Origin: Chara braunii | Lineage: Eukaryota; Streptophyta; Charophyceae; Charales; Characeae | Assembly: GCA_003427395.1 (NCBI GenBank) | Contig: BFEA01000143.1 | Span: 1,792,931 to 1,840,208, forward strand | Direction: 5' to 3' | Length of the DNA: 47,278 bases | Notes under the pieces: model-generated | Seen by the model: the letters and a program-made list of their open reading frames with translations, nothing else | Told to the model about the DNA's origin: nothing | The model's database searches: none | Translations under genes and position numbers: made by a program | In this document: positions 19,603-30,918 of the stretch, piece after piece | Numbering within the stretch: the stretch's first letter is position 1 | Layout: the number at the start of each line of letters is the position of its first letter

Positions 19603-22432
19603 CCGAACCAAGCCAAATGTTTGGCGTACACAGACGTGATTGGTCGCTTTGTTAACCAAGCAGATTAATTAATAGTTTTTTATTTTGTTATGTTTTCGCT
19701 TGTGTTTTGTTTAGGTTTTTTGGTTAAAGAAGCTTGGGAGAAGGTTATTAGTTTATTCATTGGGTAGAGTTATTATTAAGCCACCGTAGAACCTTATAAG
19801 GTTCACTTTTGAATGGTTGGTAGTTCGTAGGGGTGCATGAGTATTTTCTACGCAATGCCAAGTAATCTATGTCTTTGGAATCCGCTTTGTTGTAGTGCAC
19901 AAATAGTTCGTTTTATTTTTTTTGTTGCATGTTCGGGTTCTGATTCGATTGTCATAATGATGTATATATACATGTTTTATAGAAAGAATATATTCGTGAC
20001 TCAAAACAATTATGAGATCGTATCTAAGTGTATACGTGAATCAACAATAATAATAACAATTTTTGCATGATCTTATAGTTTTTTTCATAGGATGGCGCCA
20101 TGTGAAGAGTGGGAATCTATCATAATAGAGTGTTAAGTGGTCAATGCGTATGTGGCAGCAAGCGTGGAGGGAAAAAAAATAAGATAAGGGGGGCATATCC
20201 AATTGAGATAACCGATTTGCCGAAAACGTGGACTCGATCAATTGCAGACACGGCGAAACACTCTTATTGTGCCTGATCATTTTTGTGTGCATGTCATCCA
20301 TAAGGGGCGATCCTAGGAAATAGTTTTTGCGCTCATATTATCTTATTTGTATAAAGAGCTTGCTATTATTAGTGCAACACAAGTTAGGTAGGCAAGCAAA
20401 ATTATTGTTTCAAAAATATTCGACCAAGAAGTAGGGAAATGATGCTGATTCCATACAGGAATAATCACACTTGTCAAAAGAAACGACAGAGAAATGATGT
20501 CAATTCTGTCATAACCTATCTGCTAATAAGAAAACGAGCTCAGAAGATTAGACCGAAGTTAACAACGTATGGTTTCTTATTAGCGGAGTAAATTGCTAAA
20601 ATAGGATAGGAAGGCAGAATCCAGTGTTGTAGTATAGATTAAAAAAAAAAATAGCACCACCAAGGCGTTAGAAAGAGCGAGTATTAACAAAGAGTCATGA
20701 ATTTGTATTCGAGATCTTATAGGATGACAACATAATGTTATGTAAATCTTAATTGACCTATCAACAAAATCATTAGTCAGATTGCAAAAAAAAATTCCTA
20801 AATTTCAGTCTTGGGGTTATTTATATGTTTTTGAAGAAAAACATATGCACAGGCGGGTAGGAAAATTAGAAAAGTTTTTTATTTACGGAGCTTATACCTT
20901 ACCTATCTCTTTTGTTTTGAAATTCTTGTGTACATCGTTAGAGGGCAATTCTTATATGTGAGTACGTTCTCCATGTTGCATGATTTTCGCCGGTAAAGAG
21001 TAAAAAATAAAATTTATCTACAAATTTACTAATATAGGATCAACATTCAGATATCAACATAATCGGGGTGTAATTGTCAGAATAGGCTTTGTTACTCTTA
21101 GCCAATCACTATAGTTTCCTTCGAAGAAGTCAGGCAATTCAGCTGGACAGCGATCGAAGCGAGAATGAGATCATCTTATCATTAGGTATGCTCATAGCAA
21201 AGATTGTTGGTTATAGCGAGCAACACACTTTTATGGTGTTTTACTTCGTAATAGTACCGATCATCTCGTCCTGTCATTTTCATGAAGAACCATTGAAGGG
21301 ATCAGACGATCTTATGCGCAAATCTTTAACAACTTGTTGTGTAATGACCAATACGCTGATTTGCACAAAATCTAGTTCTTGAGGAGATTTGGTGCCTTTA
21401 TGCGTATCAGTATCATTAATCAAAGCATTAGTGTCTTAAGTAATTATAACAATAACAAAAAAAATAATAATAACAAAAATAATAATAAAAAAATAACAAA
21501 AGGAACTGTTCGTAACATCATGCAGTAGATGAGAAGTAGGGTGGTTGTGTATAGTCAATTGAGAATTATCCTATCATATCACATGGAGTATAGATCATAT
21601 TCCGATGAGGGATATACAACACGTTTTTTGGTGTGTACTACCTAAATTATCCCATAGTGTTCAGGGATTTGGGTTATAAGTATAGCAGCTCCGAGGTGGG
21701 ATTGTAAAGGCTTAATGAAAGAAAAAACTAGGGGACCAAACTCAAGCGATTAGCCATTATTAACATGTAAGACATGCAGGGGTGAACACTAAAAAAATCA
21801 TATCGTGAGGTGTAGTGGCGCGTCATTTCTTAACAAGGTTGATTATCCAGGATCTCTTACAGATGGAGGACATAAGTGTAACCATTCGAATTTGGATTGC
21901 AAAGGTAAACTGAGTGGCATATTTAGAAAATCGGTCGTCATCATAAGAAAGCCAGAGCATACAGGACGGGTGATTATCGCCCAAGATGTTATAATTCGAT
22001 CGTGTGTGAATCTGCAGAGTGCTATGGATATATACTGCTAGTAGCATATTTACAAGGAGATTTTGTAGGTGAATATATTAAGGTCGATTAGCGATTATGT
22101 GTCCAGGCAGAGATGCGGCTATTGAAGCAAGTATGCGGGATAAATGAGTATATCATGGTTTTCAATTCTCGAATTATATGTAGCAATAGTATGAACTTAT
22201 ATGTAGTAATTTGTATGTATCAGAGCGGAGTCGTTCGTGTTGTGTATATGCGGGGTAAAACGGTGGGGGAGGGGGAAGCGGGCAGGGGATGGGGCAGGGG
22301 GTGGGGGCGAGGTACTGTTAGTATGTTGTCTTGCACATGGGTAAGGATCGCAAAAGATTACTTCGGATCAGATAAGTGGTGTGTCAGCAGGGGAATCGAC
22401 CCCAACTTAGCAACATAATATAATATCCGAGA
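19603..22432. other. AT-rich region without recognised genes
   Basis: About 2.8 kb, clearly more AT-rich than the flanking repeats. Short open frames (longest 97 codons at 21089-21382) show no motif I recognise and no partner domain nearby. Intron-rich host exons cannot be excluded. Confidence 0.5.
22265..22307 (+). other. G-quadruplex-type G-run cluster
   Basis: Seven runs of three to five Gs separated by one to four bases (GGGGGAGGGGG ... GGGGG). This meets the usual sequence rule for an intramolecular G-quadruplex on the plus strand. Confidence 0.6.
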
Positions 22433-22930
22433 GTGTGTGTAGTGGGTGTGTAGAACACGGTTTCCCCATATACAATGAGAAACCAGACCATGCATCTGTC
22501 CAATCGTAAAATAGCGCCAAGTTAGCAACAGACATAACACAACATGGGTTGAGAAAAGAAGAATTTTGATGGTGGGGAGCAGATTAGAAGTTGGGCTGAT
22601 GTTAGAGATATTTGTTGAAGACAGCCATAGGGGGAGGGTTGCACGCCCTGAAGCGCGCTTTTCGCTGCTTAGCACCCATAGTAGCTCATCAGAGGGACAA
22701 CCTCTGGCTACCGTTAGGGGGTTCTATGTGAGTGTTAGTAGTAGTGGAAGGGTTCGAGGCGGGAGGGAGACGATAGGTCTTTTGTGCGTTAGGCAGACAC
22801 AAGGTGGTAAGAGTATATAGAACCATACCTAAGTGTGAAGCACTTGTGTGGAGGACGACGTGTCTTTGATGGTTGCCATCCGGTCCTCTAGAGATCAGAT
22901 GCCACGTGTCACTGTTCGTAGCACCGAGGG
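22433..22930 (+). repeat. Dispersed repeat family X, copy 2
   Basis: Same sequence as 8655-9293, in the same orientation and without the 86-bp internal duplication or the extra block of about 50 bp. It therefore probably shows the more ancestral form. The two copies lie outside the complete chromovirus and are not its LTRs. Confidence 0.75.
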
Positions 22931-24495
22931 CGCTGTCGCTCGCGGCGGTCCCACACCCATACGCAAAGTAAGTTTTGTGTCAGACCTCACGGTCGTTTCA
23001 CACAGGAGTCTTTTTGTCACCTTAACGTAAACACCACTCCGACCGTGCGCGCCTGCTATACCTCTTGCGACTCCCTACGAGAGGTTAGGAACCCGCGAGG
23101 CACAACATTACCTCCACCTGCGGGAGCTGTCACCATCCCTTAGGTGGGCGTATCCCTGCTGAGCTACTAACCCACGTGCGAAGGCTTTTACATGCAATCG
23201 CAGAGGTAGGCCAGCCGAGGGCGTTTTCTCGATCGTCGTAGCATAGGCATACGTGCGGTAGAACGTCTTAAGACTGACCCGTATGTCGTGCCCCGAGGTG
23301 CTAACTCCCCGGACCGACTATTAATCAGGTCGACTTTTCTAGGACAGTCTTCCACGCTTAGTAACTATGACAATAACTCTATGTTTACTTTGTTCACCTT
23401 ATGAGAATGCCAGAGTCAAGTCCTTACTAATCTCTCATTCTTTTCAAAAAGAAGTCCCAGACAAATAACTACCTAGGTATCGACCAGCCTACAATCTCAC
23501 TCACAGATATATGTATAAGTATGTATGTATGTATGTAAATTAGGGGAGCTGACTTAGCGGTATCCTCACTTTCACAATTGTCGTGTTCCTTTGCCCGAGT
23601 ATTTCAGACGATCCCAAATTCATAAGTCAGCACAAACGTCCAACACCTGTGCAGATGCAAGACATCACATACACACATACAGATGCAGACACGAAATGCA
23701 TTACAAGCGTCAACCTTTAATCCATTCATAGCATGTCACTCACACCACAAACCCTTGAAAACAATATTCCTTCCTAACCCTGACTCCTTTTTCCCCAGCC
23801 CCACACATTTTCGAAGACTTCTAAGTGTGATTTGGACAATTTAGGTATAGATACAGGGGGAAATTTTATCTGTTCCCTTGTTAGGTCTTGTCTTAGGTGT
23901 GGGTGTCAAGCCATGGTGGAAGTTGAGTCGGAGTTCTACCGACCTGTTATCAAATGATAACATAATTGTTGTTCTTACGGATTCCCTCCGTAAGTTCTCC
24001 GAAGTGTCGAAACCTATAGACACAGCACAATCCAAAAGAAACTTAACATCCCTCTTCCTAACTGAGATCTAGAAAGTTCCTTCTAGATTCTGTGTCTTCT
24101 GTCTGACTCCTATCCTTTACTAATCGTTTGGGCTGTTGCCCTTCCACTTCAGGTATGAATAATTCACTTCCCTTTTTACTGTCGCAGTAAATCTCCATAT
24201 CTCATTCTTATTCCCCTTGGGATTATCTCGTCTGAATTTCCTTCCTTTCCACAGCACATATGAATACATCACCAATCCAACCTGTGGAAATAATCAGACA
24301 AATGGATAGTCTCTCTCCGAGGCAAGATCTCACTTAGCCCCTTTAATAGAATCAGAGGTAAACAGTAAGAATCGAACAATGCTGAGTGTGGAGAAAGTCG
24401 ACGGCGATATGGCAGACCATTCAGGATATATCCATTTTGTTACTGGAGTTTGTTTGATAAAGGCAACCTTGTGGGTCCTGCTCCCTGTGTGCCAA
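22931..24495. other. No recognised gene
   Basis: Mixed composition. A short (GTAT)n run lies at about 23518-23536. Open frames at 23841-24072 on both strands overlap each other, and neither has a convincing motif. Confidence 0.5.
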
Positions 24496-25005
24496 GCACA
24501 TTTAGCGGTAGGCTTATCCTATGGCTAGCCACTGATAAGGCAGGTGCCCTTGAAACCTCACTACTCTTATATCAGACTAGTCACTGATAAGGCAGGATTT
24601 CCCTGCTACTCTTATCACTGGCTAGCCCTCAATAAGGCGGGTGTCCAAGGATCCTTGCTATTCTTATCACTGACTAAGGGCTAGGATGTTTATCGATAAG
24701 GCANNNNNNNNNNNNNNNNNNNNNNNNNNNNNNNNNNNNNNNNNNNNNNNNNNNNNNNNNNNNNNNNNTCTTACCACTGAAAGAATGTTAGATTGATCAA
24801 CGATAAGGCAGGTGTCCTTGAAACCTCACTACTCTTATATCAGACTAGTCACTGATAAGGCAGGATTTTCCTGCTTCTCTTATCACTAGCTAGCCCTCAA
24901 TAAGGCGGGTGTCCAAGGAACCCTGCTACTCTTAGCACTGAAAGAGTGTAAGGCTCATCGGAGGTAAGGCAGGCTTTCCCTGCTAATCTTACCTCTACTC
25001 AAATC
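24496..25005 (+). repeat. Tandem array of hairpin-forming units with assembly gap
   Basis: At least eight units have the plan GATAAGGCAGG, a short spacer, then CCTGCTACTCTTATC, so each can fold on itself. Starts of GATAAGG or its variants are near 24534, 24586, 24631, 24695, 24802 and beyond. A higher-order copy repeats 268 bp later (24534 against 24802). Ns at 24704-24768 interrupt it. Confidence 0.75.
24704..24768. other. Assembly gap (65 Ns)
   Basis: A run of 65 Ns lies inside the hairpin array, presumably because the repeat could not be assembled. The true array length is unknown. Confidence 0.98.
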
Positions 25006-25701
25006 TTACTGATATAAGTTATTGCCTTTGGTGACACTCGCCTTGAACCGTTGTCAGTTTCGGGGACTTATGCTTGGATCAGGCGTATGACAAGAAATAA
25101 GTGACATGGATCATCATCGTTGCATTCAATCACAACAAGCTGAACCAATGAATATCCATCATCGTTAGGTGACGTATAGAGAGAAGAATATGAGTAATTG
25201 ATCCCCTTTACATCCACATCCCCAAAGAACACCCATATAGCAAGATCGTTGCACCCTTGTTATTAACATAGTCATAGGTAGCAGCCTAAGGTTACAGATT
25301 TAGGGTTTAGGGTTTAGGGTTTATGTTGAAGTACACATACCTCGCTGTTCCCTGCTGTGAGTTCCGCCTAAACTCCGGCAAAGCTCCCGCAATCGCCCTG
25401 TCACTGATCATGAGTGATCTATACAATCAATTGCTGGTCCTTAGGTTAAGTTGATGTCAGGGTTAACTTAACGGTGATCAAACCCTCAATTGAATAATTT
25501 TGAGGAGGTAGGCATATGAAAGGACCATACAAAGTTAAGCATGGAGAAGGGTGAAGGAGGTGGGCACTTATCGCAAAAGGGTAGCGTCACTCCCCTCTCT
25601 AATGCCCCATGCCCCCCCATCATTTTTGGGCTTGTATGATGTCTAGTGATAGCGATAGTAACTAACAGAGACAGCAGAAATAATCAACCAATAACAATCG
25701 A
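25006..25701. other. Non-coding spacer with short telomere-like repeat
   Basis: No gene is visible. TTTAGGG occurs three times in a row at 25299-25319, followed by TTTA, the plant-type telomere unit in an interstitial place. Confidence 0.6.
25299..25323 (+). repeat. Interstitial telomere repeat (TTTAGGG)3.6
   Basis: Perfect tandem heptamers. They may be a fill-in scar of break repair or a promoter telo-box. No gene follows closely. Confidence 0.8.
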
Positions 25702-25756
25702 AATAATAAAATAATAAAATAAATAAAATAATAATAATATCAATAGTGATAACACA

Positions 25757-25793
<37 letters not shown>

Positions 25794-25852
25794 GTAATAA
25801 TAATATAATAATAATAATAATATCTAAAATAATAATAGTAATAATAATAGTA
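25702..25852. repeat. (AAT)n-rich microsatellite
   Basis: About 150 bp dominated by AAT trinucleotides with interruptions. Open frames over it are low-complexity poly-Ile or poly-Tyr shadows. Confidence 0.9.
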
Positions 25853-26289
25853 GCGTAGGATAATGACGAAAGTGGAAGGACAGATTGCAGACGGTGAAAC
25901 CCCTTTGAAAGCCAAGAAGTCTTACTCTGATCAGAGAGTGGCAATGCACTGATGTCTTATCAATCGGAATCCGAATACTGCATCGAATTGACAATGGGAG
26001 CCTATCCCTTGCTGCAGCTGACACGTATGCCAGGGGCCTTCCTTCCATTCGGCGATCGGTGTCCAGAATACTGTCGTGCCGCTACTACCAGCTCACGAAC
26101 AGACCACGCAACCGCTGGCTCCTACAAACCAAAAATGCATAATGTCGACCATGCTGCCTACTTCCAAGTCCAGATACACATTTCGCGACATCACCACCCC
26201 TCTTCTCTATCATCTTCCTTCTCTCTCTTCCTCTTGCCCTATGTGTGCAGGCATCTCCGCGTTTCACGGTATGTGTCAAAGTGCACCAT
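25853..26289. other. No recognised feature
   Basis: An open frame at 25952-26662 (+) crosses this region into the CTGTG-rich repeats but has no motif and is Ser/Cys-rich low-complexity sequence, so it is not called as a gene. Confidence 0.45.
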
Positions 26290-27300
26290 ACGTCTGTGTG
26301 ATTCGGTCTTTCCGTGCATCACAACATTTGGGTGTATCACAGTCTGTCTTACCTTGTATGTCACAGCCTGTGTCTTACGATATACATCACAGTCTGCATT
26401 CCTTGGCATATGTCACAGTCTGTGTTCCCCGGTTTGTCTGACTCAGACAGTTTGGCCCGGACTGTTCGTCAGTCTGTCTGTTTCAATCGTAGGTCTGTGT
26501 AGATGTATGAGCTTGTCTTTAGCAGGGCAACCGCATTGTGTCAACTGTACACCCCCATGCAGTCAACGGTATCTTCTCGGTCAGTCCAGGCTTAATCAGG
26601 CAAGTACCGTGGACACTCAGGGTCGATGGAAAGGGCAGGTCAATGAGTCTCAGAAGTATTAATCAAGAGGCAACACCCAGCCATGCCTTCCTTTATGCGT
26701 GAGCCATGAGGAAGCGCTGCCACTGTGATTTGCAAAGAGGCCTGTAGGAAGCCCAGAACCTAAGTGGGATGAAAGAACTTGGCCATGGTTACAGTGGCAA
26801 ATGCGGTCATGGTCGCCATAATTGTAGATACAGTGTAGTGTGCGTGTCGTAGTTCATCTGCATCTGTGTGTCACTGCGGGACCGTGTCTGTCACAGTCCG
26901 TGTTCCTCTGCGTACGTCATAGTCCGTGCCCGTCCCTTGCGAATCTTGTGTGATTATGACTGTGCGGGTCACTGATTCTGTGCGGCTGTGACTGTATTTT
27001 TGCGTCACTACGTGACTGCGTGGATGCGTCTGAGTCACTGCATGACTGTGTGTCCACCGTCCCAGACTGGGTCTGTCTGCCCCAGTCTGTGAATGACTGT
27101 CCCATATTGTACCTGTTTGCCTCAGTCTGTGCATGACTGTCCCAGACTGGGTCTGTTTGCCCCAGTCCGTGTATGGCTGTCCCAGACTGTGCCTGTTTGC
27201 CTCAGTCTGTGCATGACTGTCCCAGACTGGGTCTGTTTGCCCCACTCCGTGTATGACTGTCCCAGACTGTGCCTATTTGCCCGATCCGTCCGTCGCCGTC
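26290..27300 (+). repeat. CAGTCTGTG-rich repeats with 40-bp minisatellite
   Basis: Loose repeats of about 30 bp (GTCACAGTCTGTGTTCC-like) lie at 26330-26470 and 26860-26940. At 27054-27293 the unit GACTGTCCCAGACTG...GCCTGTTTGCC repeats every 40 bp: TGACTGT or its variant is at 27094, 27134, 27174, 27214 and 27254. Alternate units are more alike, giving an 80-bp higher-order period. The unit length is not a multiple of three. Confidence 0.8.
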
Positions 27301-27680
27301 TTGTTTATTTGTGGATGCTTGCCTGTTTAACTGCGTTCTATTTGTCTAATTGTTGCAAGGAAAAAAATTGATCAATAGCGAGTCCAGAGTCAAGCAGCAT
27401 CATACATATGAAACCAAGTAATCTTGCTCTCGAACCGAAAGCAGGATTGCAACACGAGTTTTCAGCAATTAAGAAGACATTATGAGCTTATAATTGACAA
27501 TGCTTAGCATAGTCCCATTACTACCTATGCAGAACCAATGTCCGTATCCTACCTGTGATCGGTGCTCAGATCCAAGTGGGTAGGTCCTACTTATTCTACT
27601 ATCACCATACCACACGTTTGTTCGTAGAAGAAACAGGGACGAAGGTAAGTTTATTTCGCAAGTAATAAGGCCAAATATAC

Positions 27681-27721
<41 letters not shown>

Positions 27722-27929
27722 TGCAAGGAAAAGATCAATAGCGAACTTCAGAAACCAGGCAACATCATACACATGGGACCAGATAGTCTTGACTCCGAAT
27801 CAACTGCAGAATCGTGACTCAATGTCCAAGCCCAATCGGGCAACACTAACAACATAACTCAATGTAGCTCTCTCTCTGGAATGGCGCCTGGCGCCCTATC
27901 CACTCTACAGCCTAATCCTACAACTACAG

Positions 27930-28004
27930 CGTAGAAGCAACCAGACAACTTCACGACCAGCGAGTGATGATGTCAGCACCAATGCCAACCTTCTCTCCAC
28001 CCAG
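27930..28004 (+). other. Candidate small exon 1
   Basis: 75 bases follow a branch-like CCTAATC and CTACAG and precede GTACGT. The frame is open with both ends at codon boundaries. It encodes a Ser/Thr/Asn-rich peptide containing T-T-S-R-P-A-S-D-D-V-S-T-N. The parallel segment at 28809-28882 reads similarly in the same phase. No function can be assigned. Confidence 0.3.
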
Positions 28005-28049
28005 GTACGTCTCTCCCTTCACCCACATTCTCCCTTGATAACCCACACA

Positions 28050-28128
28050 GCGCCCTTCACCTCCGAAGGACCACCTTCTCCCTTCACCTCCGAAGAACCA
28101 CCTTCTTCCTTCACCTCCACTGCGCCAC
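28050..28128 (+). repeat. 30-bp tandem repeat
   Basis: CCCTTCACCTCCGAAGGACC and its variants repeat two and a half to three times with a 30-bp period. Confidence 0.6.
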
Positions 28129-28486
28129 AGTCAACCTGGCTATGGCTGCCAGCGCCCTGTGCCAGTGTCCTGGTAACTGTGCCCAGGCCCACCCCAGTGT
28201 GGCCCAGGAAGTACAGTTGCGGCCCTCATGCCAGGGCTACCGTCCAGATGCAAATCCATGTGTATGTGACCGAGTGTGTTTGTGTCGTACGAATGTCAGT
28301 GCGTGCGGGATATCCCGGGTGACCCAGAACGTGTGAACTGTGAGTTGTTGGGTCGCCACAGCTAGTGGAAGTGAACTCTTATCCGGAAGTCATATCTCTG
28401 AGTATTCGAGTGAGCACATGTCGCCATTTTGCTACGCAGATGTTCATATGTATGAAAGTGTGAATGAAAATTGAGTCTGAGTGCTC

Positions 28487-28543
<57 letters not shown>

Positions 28544-28808
28544 AATAATAATAATAATACTAAGGAACATAAATATGGACGAGCACAAAATCCAAATCGC
28601 AAAATCACACTGAAGTCCAAGTAGTCAAAGCAAGAGCAGATAGCACAATGGAACCGGGTAACCATCCATTTGAGAACGATACAACAGAATCATGACTCAA
28701 TGTTCATAGCCCAATCGGGCAACATCAACAGCATAACCCAATGTAGCTCTCTCTCCTGAATGGCGCCAGACGCATTATCTACTCTACAGCCTAGTACTAC
28801 AGCTACAG

Positions 28809-28882
28809 CAAGGAAGCAGCCAAACAACTTGCCGACCAGCGAGTGATGACGTCGACACCAATGAAGGTCTCCTCTCTACCAG
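28809..28882 (+). other. Candidate small exon 2
   Basis: 74 bases follow CTACAG and precede GTACGT. The frame from the first base is open and contains T-T-C-R-P-A-S-D-D-V-D-T-N, matching exon 1 at about 16 of 24 positions. It is one base shorter than exon 1. The flanking intron-like sequence is also similar, so selection on the protein is not shown. Confidence 0.3.
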
Positions 28883-28957
28883 GTACGTTTCTCCCCTCAC
28901 TCATAACTTCGTTCCCCAACTCACAAATGCGACATACTCCCAAGGATAATTATGCAT

Positions 28958-29007
<50 letters not shown>

Positions 29008-29243
29008 GCAATGAAATAAGCAACAGCGAGATAATAATTTCAGATTATACCATCACATCGAAGCTAAATAGTCACATTGTGTCCAGAACAGTATTTTCAC
29101 TAATAATACACCAATGGTGGTTCATAGTGTTGAAAGCTACTATCGGGAGAGCATACTCTCTCCGCCCCCGACACAAGAGTCCAGTTCCTTCGCCCTCCTA
29201 CTTGGCGCTCAGCGCCCAGCCTACTCCTACATAGTCACTACAG

Positions 29244-29303
29244 ATTACACAAGACACTACAACTGCTGACATCAGCAGCAATGCAGACCATCGCCAATAC
29301 AAG
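29244..29303 (+). other. Candidate small exon 3
   Basis: 60 bases between ACTACAG and AAG|GTAAGT, open in phase 0, ending N-A-D-H-R-Q-Y-K. The ending resembles that of candidate exon 4 (H-A-D-H-C-Q-R-K). Confidence 0.28.
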
Positions 29304-29401
29304 GTAAGTGCCCTCACATCATCATCATCATCAATGGAGAATCAATATCAATGTCCTATCTGGCGCTCAGCGCCCCGACTACTCCTACACAGCTACTACA
29401 G

Positions 29402-29488
29402 ACTATGGAAAGACAATGCAACTGTTGGCATCAGCGGCAGCCTGAAGTACTTGAAGATGACGCCCATGCAGACCATTGCCAACGCAAG
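29402..29488 (+). other. Candidate small exon 4
   Basis: 87 bases between CTACTACAG and AAG|GTAAGT, open from the second base, ending H-A-D-H-C-Q-R-K. A donor identical to that of exon 3 follows. Confidence 0.28.
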
Positions 29489-29500
29489 GTAAGTGCCCCC

Positions 29501-29502
29501 AG

Positions 29503-29534
<32 letters not shown>

Positions 29535-29640
29535 TATCATCAACATCATCCTTCACCTATCACCATCATCCCATCATCATTATTATCATCATCGCATCTT
29601 CACCATCATCATCCCTTCTCCGCCCCTTTCTCCTCTCTCT
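29501..29640. repeat. (CAT)n-rich tract
   Basis: CAT trinucleotides from 29503, becoming imperfect, then a CT-rich stretch. Poly-His or poly-Ile frames here are low-complexity. Confidence 0.85.
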
Positions 29641-29920
29641 CTTACACACACACATACACATACACACATACACACATACCCACACACACACATACACAGA
29701 AATAGCGATCAAGCGAGCGAAGGTCCGCCAGTGGGTGAGCACAAACGACGACGTATACTCCCGTGTTGTAGCGGGAGATTCATTCGACTCAGCTCCTCTC
29801 CTTGGTGGAGGTCTCGCGGTTCAAGCCGCGAGATCGAGAATATACCGATTCTCTCTCTCTCTCCCTCCCTCTCTCTCAATCTCTCTCTTTCTCCCTCCCT
29901 CTCTCTCAATCTCTCTCCCT
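29641..29920 (+). repeat. Composite repeat (CA)n-core-(CT)n, copy B
   Basis: (CA)n-rich 29641-29698, a core with GTATACTCCCGTGTTG and GGGAGATTCATTCGAC, then (CT)n from about 29850. It parallels copies A and C. At 29810-29835 the core has a 10-bp hairpin around TTCAAG with a B-box-like GGTTCAAGCC. Confidence 0.6.
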
Positions 29921-30808
29921 CTCCCTATCTATGTATGCGAATTAACTCCCGCATATCTACGTCTTTCTTCTGTTGAATCATTATCTCGACCGATCCTTTC
30001 GTAAACGATCTTCGATATGTCCTATCTGAGCGGGTTGCAGAGTCCTCCCAAGCCAACCGTGGGATGAGTCTGCTAAAGAAGTTGAGGGTGACGAACAGAT
30101 GCATGCCTGTCTACCCTGCGTGTCTTGCACTATGTGGGTAAACAATTCGGTGCTTCAGGGAGTGCCACCAATGAATTCCAGGTTGCAGACGGAGTTCCTC
30201 GCACCCGTCTAGGCGCCATGACTACTGTGGTGAAGGTGGCATGCCTTCTTGCAGGAAAAGGGAGAGAGGGTGAGGGAGAGATGGTGGACTTAGAGAAGAA
30301 GAACTCTCTCCCTCTCTCTCCTCTCTCTCGCGCACACGCATACACGGTTGCACGCTGTAAAGGTGCAGTCCAGAACAAGAACCGACCTCCCATACAAGAT
30401 AGCGTGGCTGAAGACTTATATACCAATGATCCGAACGATCCATATCGGAATGCAGTCCCAATCATACATCATCATCGTTCCTTAGTGTGAAGGGGCCTGG
30501 CGCTCGTACAGGAAGAATGCACCAGTCCCTGCCATACACAGACGAAGAGGAGGGGGATTAGACGAAAGGAGGGGGAGAGATGGGAATGTCGTCAACACCA
30601 AGTCTGTGATACAGGTCCCAAATAATCCCGTCCAATGTCTGAATCCCAATGTCGAGTTCTGGATCCAACGCCGTCGAGTTTCGAGTCACAACTCTCTCTC
30701 TCTTTTCTCCCTCTCCATCTCTTCTCTCTCTCTCCTCTACCGTCTTGTTTGTATATTAGATGTATTAAAATAATAATAATGATAAATGATAATAATGTCA
30801 ATAATAAA
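29921..30808. other. Non-coding sequence with purine/pyrimidine block
   Basis: No gene is seen. At 30258-30330 a GAGAGGGTGAGGGAGAGATGG block is followed by (CT)-rich sequence. The same block recurs at 31419-31475 and 31530-31583. An open frame at 30125-30490 crosses it and has no recognised motif. Confidence 0.5.

Positions 30809-30844
<36 letters not shown>
30809..30844. repeat. (AAT)n microsatellite
   Basis: Perfect AAT repeats of about 12 units, with looser AAT sequence upstream from 30765. Confidence 0.9.
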
Positions 30845-30918
30845 CATCGTAATAATATTAATACAAAACTGGATCCATACAAGCTACGTTTTCGGTCAGA
30901 TACATGCAGCGAGGGTGT

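Larger units (their letters stand above)
27358..29500 (+). repeat. Degenerate segmental repeats with exon-like modules
   Basis: Several diverged copies of a module follow each other, each with an (AAT)n tract (27682-27722, 28488-28559, 28960-29006), a CAATAGCGAG or similar opening and a block ending in CTACAG. A 60-87-base open segment and AG|GTACGT or AG|GTAAGT close the module. Candidate exon segments are 27930-28004, 28809-28882, 29244-29303 and 29402-29488. The block GTAGCTCTCTCTC...TGGCGCC is shared between the first two. Confidence 0.55.

Noticed and set aside
8655-22930. Family X copies as LTRs of one 14-kb element
   Set aside because: The ends are not TG and CA, no PBS or PPT lies beside them, and the enclosed chromovirus has its own complete LTRs.
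23841-24072. Possible aspartic protease relic on the minus strand
   Set aside because: A faint L-L-D-C-A-V-S-I resemblance to a retropepsin loop, but no G after the Asp, no second motif and no gag or pol nearby.
24496-25005. CRISPR-like array
   Set aside because: The repeats are regular and partly palindromic, but there are no constant repeats with variable spacers, unit types recur in higher-order sets, no cas genes are present and the genome is eukaryotic.
25952-26662. 236-codon plus-strand ORF
   Set aside because: Its second half is the CAGTCTGTG repeat and its first half has no recognisable domain. Another overlapping frame is also open.
29810-29835. tRNA gene around the GGTTCAAGCC hairpin
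   Set aside because: The stem is 10 bp long with a 6-base loop and there are no D or anticodon arms upstream, so it is only a B-box-like hairpin.
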